DNA of 64,000 nucleotides from the NCBI RefSeq assembly GCF_948472415.1, contig NZ_OX419519.1:3658001-3722000 (forward strand), written 5' to 3'. Each line of letters starts with the position of its first letter. The stretch's first letter is position 1. The translations under genes were made by a program, and so were the position numbers. A model generated the notes under the pieces. It saw only the letters and a program-made list of their open reading frames with translations. It made no database searches and was not told the DNA's origin. This DNA comes from Kitasatospora fiedleri. Lineage in GTDB: Bacteria > Actinomycetota > Actinomycetes > Streptomycetales > Streptomycetaceae. Of this stretch, positions 49,975 through 58,480 are shown piece by piece.

Positions 49975-51174
49975 GTGGCCTTCGACCCCGCGGTCATCCG
50001 CGCCAGCTTCGCCGTCGTCGAGCGCCGCGCCGATCAGCTGACCAAGTTCTTCTACGCCCACCTGTTCACCAACAACCCCGGTGTCGAAGAGCTCTTCCCG
50101 GCCCGGCTCGCCGAACAGCGCGACCGCCTCTTCGCCGCGCTCACCCAACTCGTGCTGCGGCTGGAGGACCCGGAGAAACTCACCGACTACCTGGGGGCGC
50201 TCGGACGCGACCACCGGAAGTTCCAGGCCGCCCCCGAGCACTACCCCGCCGTCGGGGCCAGCCTGATCGCCGCGCTCAAGCACTTCTCCGGCCACTACTG
50301 GACCCCCGAGATCGAGAAGTCCTGGATCGAGGCCTACACGGCCATCTCCCAGGCCATGATCGACGCCGCCGCGGCCGTCCCGGAGTCCACCCCGCGCTGG
50401 TGGAACGCCGAGATCACCGGCCGCCGCCGCGCCGCCCCCGACCTCGCGGTGCTCACCCTGCGGCCCGACCGGCCGTACCCGTACACCGCGGGCCAGTACC
50501 TGACGGTCTGCTCCGACCGCCGCCCCCAGGTCTGGCGGCCCTACTCCGTCGCCTGCGCCCCCCGTCCCGACAACACCCTGGAACTGCACGTCCGCCGGGT
50601 CCCCGACGGGGCGGTGTCCACCGCGCTGGTCGACGAGGCCCGGCTCGGCGAGCGCCTGCGGATCGGCCCGCCGCTGGGCGACGCCGTGCTCGCCCCCGGC
50701 TCCGACCGGCCGCTGCTGATGGTCGCCGCCGGCACCGGCTGGGCCCCGGTCAAGGCCCTGCTGGAACAACTCGCCCAGGACGGCGGGCGGCCCGCCACGG
50801 TCTTCGTCGCCGCCCGCGGCGACCAGGACCAGTACGACCTGGACGCCGTGCACGCGATGGTCGGGGAACACGCCTGGCTGCACGCCGTGCTCGCGGCGCC
50901 CGGCCCCGGTGCCTCCCGCCACGAGGCCGCCCGGCTGCTGCGCGAGGGCCTGCGCGAGTACGGGGACTGCTCCGGCCACGACATCCACCTGTCCGGCCCG
51001 CCCGACCTCGTCCCCGCCGTCGGCGCCCAACTCCTGGAACAGGGCGCCGAACCCGGCCTGCTCCGGCACGACCCCGTCACGCCCACCTTCAACCGCAGCC
51101 GCCCGCTCACCCCCGCGGAGTGGTTCCTCGAAGAGCGCGACGTGCCCTGGATCAACCGGACCGAACTCGGCTGA
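49975..51174 (+). CDS. flavohaemoglobin-like protein (globin plus FAD/NAD reductase)
   Basis: The protein has 399 residues. A globin domain (about 1-135) carries the proximal His in GRDHRKFQAAPEHYPAVG. It is followed by a ferredoxin-NADP reductase-type domain (RPYPYTAGQYLTVC, WRPYSVACAP, RPLLMVAAGTGWAPVKALLEQL). Such fusions detoxify nitric oxide to nitrate with NAD(P)H. The distal residues differ from HmpA, so oxygenase activity is expected but not certain. GTG 49975; cotranscribed with the single-domain globin. Confidence 0.93.
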   Translation: MAFDPAVIRASFAVVERRADQLTKFFYAHLFTNNPGVEELFPARLAEQRDRLFAALTQLVLRLEDPEKLTDYLGALGRDHRKFQAAPEHYPAVGASLIAALKHFSGHYWTPEIEKSWIEAYTAISQAMIDAAAAVPESTPRWWNAEITGRRRAAPDLAVLTLRPDRPYPYTAGQYLTVCSDRRPQVWRPYSVACAPRPDNTLELHVRRVPDGAVSTALVDEARLGERLRIGPPLGDAVLAPGSDRPLLMVAAGTGWAPVKALLEQLAQDGGRPATVFVAARGDQDQYDLDAVHAMVGEHAWLHAVLAAPGPGASRHEAARLLREGLREYGDCSGHDIHLSGPPDLVPAVGAQLLEQGAEPGLLRHDPVTPTFNRSRPLTPAEWFLEERDVPWINRTELG

Positions 51175-51245
51175 CGCCGCTCCCGCCGCCCCCCGGACAC
51201 CACAGCGGGGGGCGGCGGGACCGGCGGCACCCCCCGCGAGCACGA

Positions 51246-51277
51246 CGAAGGCCCCGGGCGGGAACCCGGGGCCTTCG
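51246..51277. terminator. terminator between the flavohaemoglobin gene and the tRNA-Arg genes
   Basis: CGAAGGCCCCGGG (51246-51258) pairs with CCCGGGGCCTTCG (51265-51277) around a 6-base loop. It faces both the rightward globin operon and the leftward tRNA-Arg genes. Confidence 0.82.
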
Positions 51278-51282
51278 GCTGG

Positions 51283-51355
51283 TGCGCTCAGCAGGATTCG
51301 AACCTGCAACCTCTTGATCCGTAGTCAAGTGCTCTATCCGTTGAGCTATGAGCGC
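51283..51355 (-). tRNA. tRNA-Arg (anticodon ACG), copy 1
   Basis: Read leftward: acceptor GCGCTCA/TGAGCGC, D-arm TAGCTCAACGGATAGAGCA, anticodon arm CTTGACTACGGATCAAG with ACG, T-arm GCAGGTTCGAATCCTGC. CCA is encoded. ACG is the substrate of TadA, whose gene is in this window. Identical to the copy at 51393-51465. Confidence 0.96.
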
Positions 51356-51392
51356 TCGGACGGCCCCTTGCGGAGCCGCGAGCGGAGTTTGG

Positions 51393-51465
51393 TGCGCTCA
51401 GCAGGATTCGAACCTGCAACCTCTTGATCCGTAGTCAAGTGCTCTATCCGTTGAGCTATGAGCGC
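51393..51465 (-). tRNA. tRNA-Arg (anticodon ACG), copy 2
   Basis: Identical to copy 1 with all four arms. The two copies are 37 bp apart, a tandem duplication. Upstream (to the right) are TAATGT (51505-51510) and a TTTCGC box (51529-51534) read leftward, an actinomycete-like promoter. Confidence 0.96.
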
Positions 51466-51504
51466 TCGCCCCGGCGGACTGGCCTCCTGGGCGGTGCGGG
51501 GACA

Positions 51505-51534
51505 ACATTACATGACCGTCGACCTGGGGCGAAA
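51505..51534 (-). promoter_or_regulatory. promoter of the tRNA-Arg pair
   Basis: TAATGT (51510-51505 read leftward) and TTTCGC (51534-51529) with 18 bases between. The 5' end of the first tRNA is about 40 bases downstream, so a short leader must be processed. The same TTTCGC -35 precedes tRNA-Ser(CGA). Confidence 0.4.
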
Positions 51535-51660
51535 TCGATTGCCGACGGCCCGGCGACCCGGCGGCGGGGGCCCCGGACCGCGCCGGCCCCGGACAACGCG
51601 CGCAGGACCCGGACAACGCAGGAGCCCCGCCGGTCAGTGACCGACGGGGCTCCCGGTGAG

Positions 51661-51751
51661 CGGAGGCGGAGGGATTTGAACCCTCGATGGACGGTAAAGC
51701 CCAAACCGCATTAGCAGTGCGGCGCCATAGACCGGACTAGGCGACGCCTCC
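51661..51751 (-). tRNA. tRNA-Ser (anticodon GCT)
   Basis: Read leftward: acceptor GGAGGCG/CGCCTCC, anticodon arm around ACTGCTAAT with GCT, a long variable arm, T-arm GAGGGTTCAAATCCCTC and discriminator G. CCA is not encoded. It reads AGC/AGU serine codons. Together with tRNA-Ser(CGA) the window holds two serine tRNAs. Confidence 0.95.
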
Positions 51752-51952
51752 AACAGCCGGACCACCACCGGCACTCCGGCGCGTTCCGTGCGACTGCGAT
51801 GATGCCACAGCCGACGGCCCCGGCACCAACCACCACAACGATACTGGCCGGGTCGTCCACGGCGCAAAGAAGAATGAGATACTTCCCTCTCCGAGGAGAG
51901 CCAGAGCCGCCCGTCGCAGCGGCGGCACGAAGCCGTGAGGAGACCTGTCGAC

Positions 51953-54900
51953 GTGAGCAGCAGGCCGACCCGAGGCGCTGCTCGCCTCGCCGCGATACTC
52001 GATGCACTGCCCGACCCGCTGCTGCTGGTGAACAGCAACGGCACCGTGGTCGACGTCAACAAGGCCGCCGTGGAGAGCCTGCAGGCACCCGGCACCTCGC
52101 TGGTCGGAATGGGCGTGCTGGACCTGCTGCCGGAGTTCGACCCCAGTCGTATCCCCGGTTCCATGCGGCCCCCCGCGAGCGAGACCGAGAGCCTGGACCG
52201 ACCGGTCCGAATGACCGCACGGCGCACCGACGGCACCGCCTTCACCGTCGAGGTGTCCGGGAACGACTTCACCGACGAGGGCGGCGGGGAGGCGCACGGC
52301 TTCCTGTCCTTCAACACCAACGACCAGGGACTGCTGCTGCTCCTGGTCCGTGACATGTCGGCCCGGCTCGGCGTGGAGTCCGAGCTGCGCCGCCAGCACA
52401 AGCAGACCGAGATGATCCTGCGCGCCGCCGCCGAGGGCGTCCTCGGCGTCGACCTGGAGGGCCGCGTGGTGCTGGTCAACCCGGCCGCCGCGCACATCCT
52501 GGACTTCCGGGCCAGCGAGCTCGGCGGCCGCGAGCTGCACCCGCTGATCCAGCACTCGCAGCCCGACGGCAGCCCGCTCGCCGCCGAGAGCTCCGCGCTG
52601 ATGGACACCCTGCACTCCGGCCGCAAGCACCGGATTCGCGACACCGTGCTGTGGCGCAAGGACGGCCGGCCGGTCACCGTCGACCTGACCACCGCCCCCG
52701 TCCGGGACGGCGAACAGCTGGTCGGCGCGGTGATGACCTTCACCGACCGCACCCGCGAACTCGCCCTCGCCGCCCGCAACGAGCACCTCACCGCCGTCCT
52801 GGAGAGCGAACTCGGCGGGGCGCTCACCGCGCTGCACGGCCGGATCGACGCACTGGCCGCCGACCCCGCCGGACAGCTCTGGCCCGAGGCCAACTGGACG
52901 CTGCGCCGGCTCGCCGACGAGTGCCGCCGGTTCGGGAAGCTGATCGACGGCGTGCTGGAGCACCAGCGCTTCGAGGCCGCCGCCGACCGCGGCAAGGCGT
53001 CCCTCGACCGCGAGCGGGTCGGCCTGGACGAGGTCGTGCAGCTCGCCGTCGACCGGGCCGGGGAACTCGTCGGGCCCGGCCGGGTCCGCTACTCGGTGCA
53101 CGCCGCCGCCGTGAAGGTGCTCGCCGACCGCGAGCGGCTCGCCCGGGCGCTCGCCCACCTGGTGGCCGACGTCAGCGGCGTCACGCCCGTCCCCGGGCCG
53201 GCCCGGACCGAGGGCGAGGGCCCCGCCGGGGCCTCGTTCGCCGGGCCCGCGCCGGCCGGCGAACAGCCCCCGATGGTGGTGCTGGCCGCCGCCCGGCGCG
53301 GCGACGTCGCCCGGATCGAGGTGCGCGGCCCCGCCCGCAGCTCCAGCGCCGTGCACCTGCCGATCGCCCGGGCCGCCGTCCAGCGGCACGGCGGCGTGCT
53401 CCAGCGCCACGACCTGCCCGACGGGGGCGGCGCCACCTACGTGGTGGAACTGCCGCTCGACCCCGACGGCGACGCGTCCGGCGGGCCGGACAAGCAGCAG
53501 CACGTCCCCAAGGACTCCGACACCGCGATGATCCCGGACCTGCCCGGGCAGGCCGGTCCGGCGGGTCCGGACGCTCCGGCCGAGGGCGGGGCGTCGGGCG
53601 GCCCGGCCGCTGCGGGCACCCCGGCGGCCTCGGGCGCCTCGGGCGCCGGGGCGCGCGCCGACGACACCCAGGGCTCCGGCCGCCGCCGGGCCCGGGCCGC
53701 CGAGGCGCGCGAGGGCCGGGACGCGCCGGAGCAGCAGGCCCCGCGCGGGCCGATCGCGCTCGGCGCCGGGCCGGCCGCGGACGACACCTCCGGCGGCGGC
53801 GCGATCGCCCTCGGACCGGCCGAGGGCCCCGAGGGCGGCGCCCGCCCCGGGCGGCGGGCCCGCCGGGCCGCCGCGCAGGCCGCACCCGGCGACAGCTCCG
53901 GGGCGCTGCACATCCCCGGCGTCCCCGACCCCGGGACGCCCGTCTACCCGGGCCTGGAGAACGCGCTGGCGGCCGCCACCCCGGAGCCGGTCACCCCGAC
54001 CGCCCAGCCCACCGGACGCCGGCGGCGGCTCGCGCTGCCCGCCGACACCGCCCAGAGCGCGGAGGAGGTCACGGCGGTCCTGCCGCCGGTTCCCGCCGCC
54101 GACCCGGCCCCGCCGACCGCCCCGGCCGCACCGGCCCCGGGCGCAGGGGTGCCGGACGCCGTGCCGTCGAACGGCGCGCTGGAGGTCGCCCGCCCCGCCG
54201 CCGCGGCGCTGCCCGCCGGGGCGGACGCCGCCCCGCAGGCCCCCGAGCCGGTCGGCAGCGGGCTGGGCGAGCTGCTGCCGCCGCGGCCGATGGGCGGTTT
54301 CCCGGCCGCGTTCCCCGGCGCTCCGGTGCCGGGCCAGGCACCCGCCCAGAACGCGCTGCCCGCCGGTGGGAGCAGCCCGTCCGCGGTCGACCCCGTCCTG
54401 CTGAACGGCCAGCGCCTGGGCGGGACGGCCCCGCAGGGCGGGCCCGGCGAGGGCGGCGGCCCCGGGGCGGCCCTGGCGCTGCCCGGCGGACCGGGCGGCG
54501 CCCCCGTCGAGGGGCGCACCCCGCCCCGGCCGATGGCCGAACTCGCCCGGGCCAGGGACCTCCCGCAGGACGGCCCGCGCCCGCTGCTGGTGTGGCCCGA
54601 GCCCGACCCGTCCACCCGGGGCGCGCTGGAGACCCGGGGCTTCCGGCCGGTCGTCGTCGCCTCCCGCGAGGAGGTGGACGCGCAGGTGCCGCAGGCCCCC
54701 GCCGCGCTGTTCGTCGACCCGCTGACCGGCCCGATCACCCGCACCGCGCTGCAGTCGCTGCGCACCGCCGCGCTGGCCGGGCGGGTGCCGGTGCTGCTGG
54801 CCGCCGGCCTCGGCCAGGCCACCCGGGACGCCGCGTACGGCGCCGACCCGGCGGTGCTGCTGCGGGCGCTCGCGCCCCGGGACGGCGAGAACCACGCGGC

Positions 54901-55312
54901 CCGGGTGCTGCTGGTGGAGTCCGACCCGGAGGTCGCGGCGGCGTTGGTGGCCAGCCTGGAGCGGCGCGGCATGCACGTCGAGCACGCCGCCGACGAGAAC
55001 GAGGCGGTGGCCCGGGCCAGCAGCCTCCAGCCGAACCTGGTGGTGCTGGACCTCCAGCGGATCGAGCGCCGCAACCTCGGGCTGCTCGACTGGCTGCGCG
55101 CCAACGACCGCCTGCACCGCACCCCGCTGGTCGTCTACACCTCGGCCGACCTGGACCCGCAGGCCCGGGCCGGACTGCGCACCGGCGAGAACGTGCTGTT
55201 CCTCGCCGAGCGCTCCACCACCGAGGACGTGCAGGGCCGGATCGTCGAACTGCTGGCCAGGATCGGCGCGTTGGGCCAGTTCGCGGGGGCGGGTAGCAGC
55301 ACCTCCTCCTGA
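51953..55312 (+). CDS. 1119-residue PAS, pseudokinase and pseudoreceiver signalling protein
   Basis: Domains in order: PAS 1 (about 10-120), PAS 2 (about 160-280, ILRAAAEGVLGVDLEGRVVLVNPAAAHIL), and a degenerate histidine-kinase-like core. The helix AARNEHLTAVLESELGGALTALHG has no phospho-His, and the ATP-lid region is poor, with an N-box of LARALAHLVADVSG. Next come a 320-residue Ala/Pro/Gly-rich linker, then two receiver-like domains (about 865-955 and 984-1110). The last keeps NLVVLDLQR but lacks the usual Lys (LFLAERST). GTG 51953 follows GAGGAG. It resembles a conserved actinomycete scaffold rather than an active kinase. Confidence 0.82.
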   Translation: MSSRPTRGAARLAAILDALPDPLLLVNSNGTVVDVNKAAVESLQAPGTSLVGMGVLDLLPEFDPSRIPGSMRPPASETESLDRPVRMTARRTDGTAFTVEVSGNDFTDEGGGEAHGFLSFNTNDQGLLLLLVRDMSARLGVESELRRQHKQTEMILRAAAEGVLGVDLEGRVVLVNPAAAHILDFRASELGGRELHPLIQHSQPDGSPLAAESSALMDTLHSGRKHRIRDTVLWRKDGRPVTVDLTTAPVRDGEQLVGAVMTFTDRTRELALAARNEHLTAVLESELGGALTALHGRIDALAADPAGQLWPEANWTLRRLADECRRFGKLIDGVLEHQRFEAAADRGKASLDRERVGLDEVVQLAVDRAGELVGPGRVRYSVHAAAVKVLADRERLARALAHLVADVSGVTPVPGPARTEGEGPAGASFAGPAPAGEQPPMVVLAAARRGDVARIEVRGPARSSSAVHLPIARAAVQRHGGVLQRHDLPDGGGATYVVELPLDPDGDASGGPDKQQHVPKDSDTAMIPDLPGQAGPAGPDAPAEGGASGGPAAAGTPAASGASGAGARADDTQGSGRRRARAAEAREGRDAPEQQAPRGPIALGAGPAADDTSGGGAIALGPAEGPEGGARPGRRARRAAAQAAPGDSSGALHIPGVPDPGTPVYPGLENALAAATPEPVTPTAQPTGRRRRLALPADTAQSAEEVTAVLPPVPAADPAPPTAPAAPAPGAGVPDAVPSNGALEVARPAAAALPAGADAAPQAPEPVGSGLGELLPPRPMGGFPAAFPGAPVPGQAPAQNALPAGGSSPSAVDPVLLNGQRLGGTAPQGGPGEGGGPGAALALPGGPGGAPVEGRTPPRPMAELARARDLPQDGPRPLLVWPEPDPSTRGALETRGFRPVVVASREEVDAQVPQAPAALFVDPLTGPITRTALQSLRTAALAGRVPVLLAAGLGQATRDAAYGADPAVLLRALAPRDGENHAARVLLVESDPEVAAALVASLERRGMHVEHAADENEAVARASSLQPNLVVLDLQRIERRNLGLLDWLRANDRLHRTPLVVYTSADLDPQARAGLRTGENVLFLAERSTTEDVQGRIVELLARIGALGQFAGAGSSTSS

Positions 55313-55319
55313 CGGAGCG

Positions 55320-56873
55320 TCAATCGCCTCCTCCGGGCGGCCCGGCCAATGGGAGGCGGGCCACCAGGCGGGCGCCGTGCGGCGATCCGGCGGCGCGCAG
55401 GGTGCCACCGTGGTGCTCGGCCAGGTCGCGGGCGATGGCCAACCCCAGCCCGGCGCCGCCGAGTTCGCGGCTGCGGGCGTCGTCGAGCCGGGTGAAGCGC
55501 TCGAACACCCGCTCCCGGTCCGACTCCGGGATGCCCGGGCCGTCGTCGCGCACCTCCAGCACCACCTCGTCCGCCGCGACGGACAGCTCGACCTCCACCC
55601 GGCCCGCGGCGTAGCGCTGGGCGTTGTCGACCAGGTTGGTGAGCAGCCTGGCCAGCCAGGTGCGGTTTCCCAACACCCTTGCACCAGTCGTTAGTTCTGA
55701 CTGAATCGGGACGCGGTCGGCCGCCCGGTCGGCCAGCACGTCGGCGAACAGCAGGTCCAGGTCCAGGAGCCGGGTGGCGACCGGGTCGGCGGCGTCCAGC
55801 CGGGCGAGCAGCAGCAGGTCCGCGGCCAGGTCCTGGAGGCGGACGGTGTCCTGGAGGGCGTCGGCGAGCAGTTCGGGCCACAGCTCCGGATCGGGGTGGG
55901 CCAGGGCGACCTCCAGCTGGGTGCGCAACACCGCGATGGGGCTGCGCAGTTCGTGCGAGGCGTCGGCGATGAAGCGGCGCTGGCGCTGCCCCGCGTCCTC
56001 CAGCCGGTCCAGGGTGGAGTTGACGGTGACGGCCAGCCGGGAGACCTCGTCCCCGGTGCGCGGCACCGGCACCCGGCGGTGCAGGTCGTGGCCGGTGATC
56101 TCGGCGACCTCGGAGCGGATCGCCTCCACCGGGCGCAGCGCCCGGCCGGTCACCCGCCAGGTCACCAGCGCCACCAGGGCCACCAGCAGCGGCAGCGCGA
56201 CGGCGAGTGCGACGGCGGCGGTCCGGCCGGCCGCCTCCACGGTGCCGGTCGGGGCGGCCGCGTAGACGGTGAGCTCCCCGTCCGGACCGGTGACGGACAC
56301 CGAGACCACCTGCTGCTGCGGGTCGCGCACCAGCTCGCCGACGTCCGCCGCGCCGTCCCGGGGCACGCCCCGCGGCCGGTACGGGAAGGGGCCGTCCGGC
56401 GGCTGGGGCACCTCGGGCAGCGGGGGCCCGGGCACCGGGCCGCCGAAGGGGACCACCAGGTCGGGTGTGGTGGAGATCAGCCGCCCGTCGGAGTCGACCA
56501 CTCGGATGGTCCCGCCGGAGCCCACGATGAACTGCGGCAGGTGCTCGTGCTCCGCCAGCGCGGCCACCTTGGACGCCTGCCGGACCGCGGACTGCTGGAC
56601 GTCGCGGACCAGGTTGCTGTGCAGCACGTCGAGCAGGGCCAGCGCGGTGCCGCCCAGGGCGAGGGCCACCACGGCGGTGGCGGCGAAGGTCGCCCGGGCC
56701 CGCACCGAGCGCGGCAGCAGGCGGCGCAGGCCGCGCGGGCAGCGCAGGACACGCGGGCGGCGGAGGACACGCGGGCGGCGGAGGTTGCGCAGGCGGCGCA
56801 GGCCGCGCAGGCGGCGCAGGCCGCGCAGGCGGCGCAGGCCGCGCAGGCGGCGGGCCCTCGTCCGGTCAGCCAC
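55320..56873 (-). CDS. sensor histidine kinase
   Basis: A 517-residue HK: Arg/Leu repeat N-terminus (about 8-52), two membrane helices (about 60-80 and about 220-245), extracytoplasmic sensor region, HAMP, HisKA (FIADASHELRSPIAVLRTQLEVAL, His about 300) and HATPase (NLVDNAQRYA, VRDDGPGIPESDRERVFERF, GAGLGLAIARDL). Its start overlaps the response regulator stop by 8 bp. The signal is unknown. An odd A+T-richer patch lies at 55672-55712 inside the ATPase region. Confidence 0.92.
   Translation of the reverse strand: MADRTRARRLRGLRRLRGLRRLRGLRRLRNLRRPRVLRRPRVLRCPRGLRRLLPRSVRARATFAATAVVALALGGTALALLDVLHSNLVRDVQQSAVRQASKVAALAEHEHLPQFIVGSGGTIRVVDSDGRLISTTPDLVVPFGGPVPGPPLPEVPQPPDGPFPYRPRGVPRDGAADVGELVRDPQQQVVSVSVTGPDGELTVYAAAPTGTVEAAGRTAAVALAVALPLLVALVALVTWRVTGRALRPVEAIRSEVAEITGHDLHRRVPVPRTGDEVSRLAVTVNSTLDRLEDAGQRQRRFIADASHELRSPIAVLRTQLEVALAHPDPELWPELLADALQDTVRLQDLAADLLLLARLDAADPVATRLLDLDLLFADVLADRAADRVPIQSELTTGARVLGNRTWLARLLTNLVDNAQRYAAGRVEVELSVAADEVVLEVRDDGPGIPESDRERVFERFTRLDDARSRELGGAGLGLAIARDLAEHHGGTLRAAGSPHGARLVARLPLAGPPGGGD
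56789..56852. repeat. 18-bp tandem repeat encoding the kinase N-terminus
   Basis: About four copies of GCAGGCGGCGCAGGCCGC (plus strand) encode the repeated LRRLRG units before the first membrane helix. The repeat is slippage-prone and changes only a basic cytoplasmic tail. Confidence 0.8.
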
Positions 56874-57543
56874 CGTCCACCGCCAGCCGGTAGCCCGCCC
56901 CGCGCACCGTCCCGACCGCGCTGCGGCCGAACGGGGCGTCGATCTTCCGGCGCAGGGCGCTGATGTGCACCTCCACGATGTTGGGGTCGCCGTCGAACGC
57001 GGAGTCCCAGACGCTCTCCAGGATCGCCCGCTTGGACACCACCCCGCCGGACGCCCGGGCCAGGCACTCCAGTACCGCGAACTCCCTTGTGGTGAGCCGC
57101 ACTTCGACGCCCGCCCGGGTGCAGGTGCGGCGAGCCGGGTCGATCGCCAGGTCGCCGAACTCCAGGGTCTGCGGCAGGCGGCGCCCGGTGCGGCGGACCA
57201 GGGCGCGCAGCCGGGCGACCAGCACCACGTACGAGAACGGCTTGGAGAGGAAGTCGTCCGCGCCGGTGTCCAGGGCCTCGGCCTCGTCGAGTTCGCCGTC
57301 CTTGGCGGTGAGCATCAGGATCGGGGTGTCGTCACCGGCCGCGCGCAGCCGGGCGCAGACCCGGTAGCCGTTCAGCCGGGGCAGCATGATGTCGAGCACG
57401 ATCACGTCGTAGTCGTGCTCGGTGGCCAGCCACAGCCCCTCCTCGCCGTCGTGGGCGAGGTCCACCGCGAAGCCCTCGGCCCGCAGACCGCGTTGCAGCG
57501 TGGCGGCCAGCCGCCGTTCGTCCTCCACCACCAGTACGCGCAT
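56866..57543 (-). CDS. OmpR/PhoB-family response regulator
   Basis: A 225-residue regulator: receiver (phospho-Asp at about 51 in VIVLDIMLP, Lys101 in LSKPF) and winged-helix (VRLTTREFAVLECLARASGGVVSKRAILESVWD, VEVHISALRRKI, VRGAGYRL). The ATG at 57543 is the start. It works with the HK downstream and is divergent from the PepSY protein, which is a likely target. Confidence 0.95.
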   Translation of the reverse strand: MRVLVVEDERRLAATLQRGLRAEGFAVDLAHDGEEGLWLATEHDYDVIVLDIMLPRLNGYRVCARLRAAGDDTPILMLTAKDGELDEAEALDTGADDFLSKPFSYVVLVARLRALVRRTGRRLPQTLEFGDLAIDPARRTCTRAGVEVRLTTREFAVLECLARASGGVVSKRAILESVWDSAFDGDPNIVEVHISALRRKIDAPFGRSAVGTVRGAGYRLAVDGG

Positions 57544-57584
57544 GGGGGACAGCGTCGCAGGCGGCCGGCGTAACCGGCCGGGCG

Positions 57585-57602
57585 GCTTCAGCCTGGCTTC
57601 AG
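57585..57602. promoter_or_regulatory. direct repeat GCTTCAG x2 with 11-bp period
   Basis: GCTTCAG at 57585-57591 and 57596-57602 are spaced by an 11-bp period in the divergent region between the response regulator and the PepSY gene. OmpR-type regulators bind such tandem half-sites. Binding is inference. Confidence 0.5.
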
Positions 57603-57679
57603 GAGGGCGGCGGCATGCTGGGCGCCCGGCCGGACGGGATCGGTTCCCGGCCGCGTTCCCAGGAGGGGGTCCCACCCGC

Positions 57680-58453
57680 ATGTCCGAATCGCAGCCGCAG
57701 GCAGAGCAGGTACAGCAGGTCCAGCAACCGGAGCAGGCAGAGGAGTTGGAGCAGCCGCAGCAGTCGGCGCGGACACGGCGGTCGACGGGATCGGAGCCGG
57801 TCGACCTGGGCAAGTCGCCCGCACCGGAGCCGGAGCCCGCGCCGGGCCCCGCGCCCGCGCCCCGGCGTCGTCCGCTGCGGCTGCCGCGGCGGCGCGGGGT
57901 GCGCCGGGTGCTCGGGGCCGCGGTGGTGGTCGTGCTGGGCGTGGTGGCCGTCGGCGCGGGGGTCGCGCTGGAGCGCCGCCACGAGCGCGGGGTGCCCGTG
58001 TTCGACCGCGCCCACGCCGGTCGGGGTCCGGTCCGCGTCCCGGACGTCCCCGGCCTGCCGGACCTGCCGGGCCTGCCGGGCCGGGCCGGGAAGTTGGTGG
58101 TCCGCGGCGAGGACGGCTCCGTCCAGGTCATCGGCGGGGACGGGGCGCTGCGGCCGGGCTCCCCGGTCGTCCCGGACGGCGCCGGACCGGACGGCAGCGG
58201 CCCGGTCGGCAACGGCCCGGTCGGCCGGCTCGCCCCCGCCGCGCTGCCCGCCGTCCCCGCCGACCAGGCCCTGGCGAAGGCCGTCGCGGCCGTCCCGAAC
58301 GGCAAGGCGGCCACCCTCGCGGTGGTCCCCCGCGAGGGTGGCGGCAGTTCCTGGTCGGTGGAGGTGCTCGGCCCGGACGGCGTCCGGCACCTGGTGACGG
58401 TCGACGGCGCCGACGGGTCGGTCACCGGCAACACCGTCGCCGCCGGGCGCTGA
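57680..58453 (+). CDS. single-pass membrane protein with PepSY domain
   Basis: A 257-residue protein with a Gln/Glu-rich N-terminus (EQVQQVQQPEQAEELEQ), basic segment, membrane helix (about 75-96, VLGAAVVVVLGVVAVGAGVAL), Pro/Gly spacer and a PepSY domain at the end (ADQALAKAVAAVPNGKAATLAVV, WSVEVLGPDGVRHLVTVDGADG). PepSY proteins beside two-component genes are typical; they may inhibit proteases or sense envelope stress. The AGGAGGGGG site at 57660-57668 lies 11 bases before ATG 57680. Confidence 0.85.
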   Translation: MSESQPQAEQVQQVQQPEQAEELEQPQQSARTRRSTGSEPVDLGKSPAPEPEPAPGPAPAPRRRPLRLPRRRGVRRVLGAAVVVVLGVVAVGAGVALERRHERGVPVFDRAHAGRGPVRVPDVPGLPDLPGLPGRAGKLVVRGEDGSVQVIGGDGALRPGSPVVPDGAGPDGSGPVGNGPVGRLAPAALPAVPADQALAKAVAAVPNGKAATLAVVPREGGGSSWSVEVLGPDGVRHLVTVDGADGSVTGNTVAAGR

Positions 58454-58480
58454 GCGGCCGGGCCCGGCCCGGGGCCGGGG

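Noticed and set aside
51737..55684. A 1315-codon leftward open frame over the PAS protein
   Set aside because: Shadow of the real gene. It has no ribosome site, it runs through the kinase 3' end, and its Gly/Val-rich content is typical of antisense frames.
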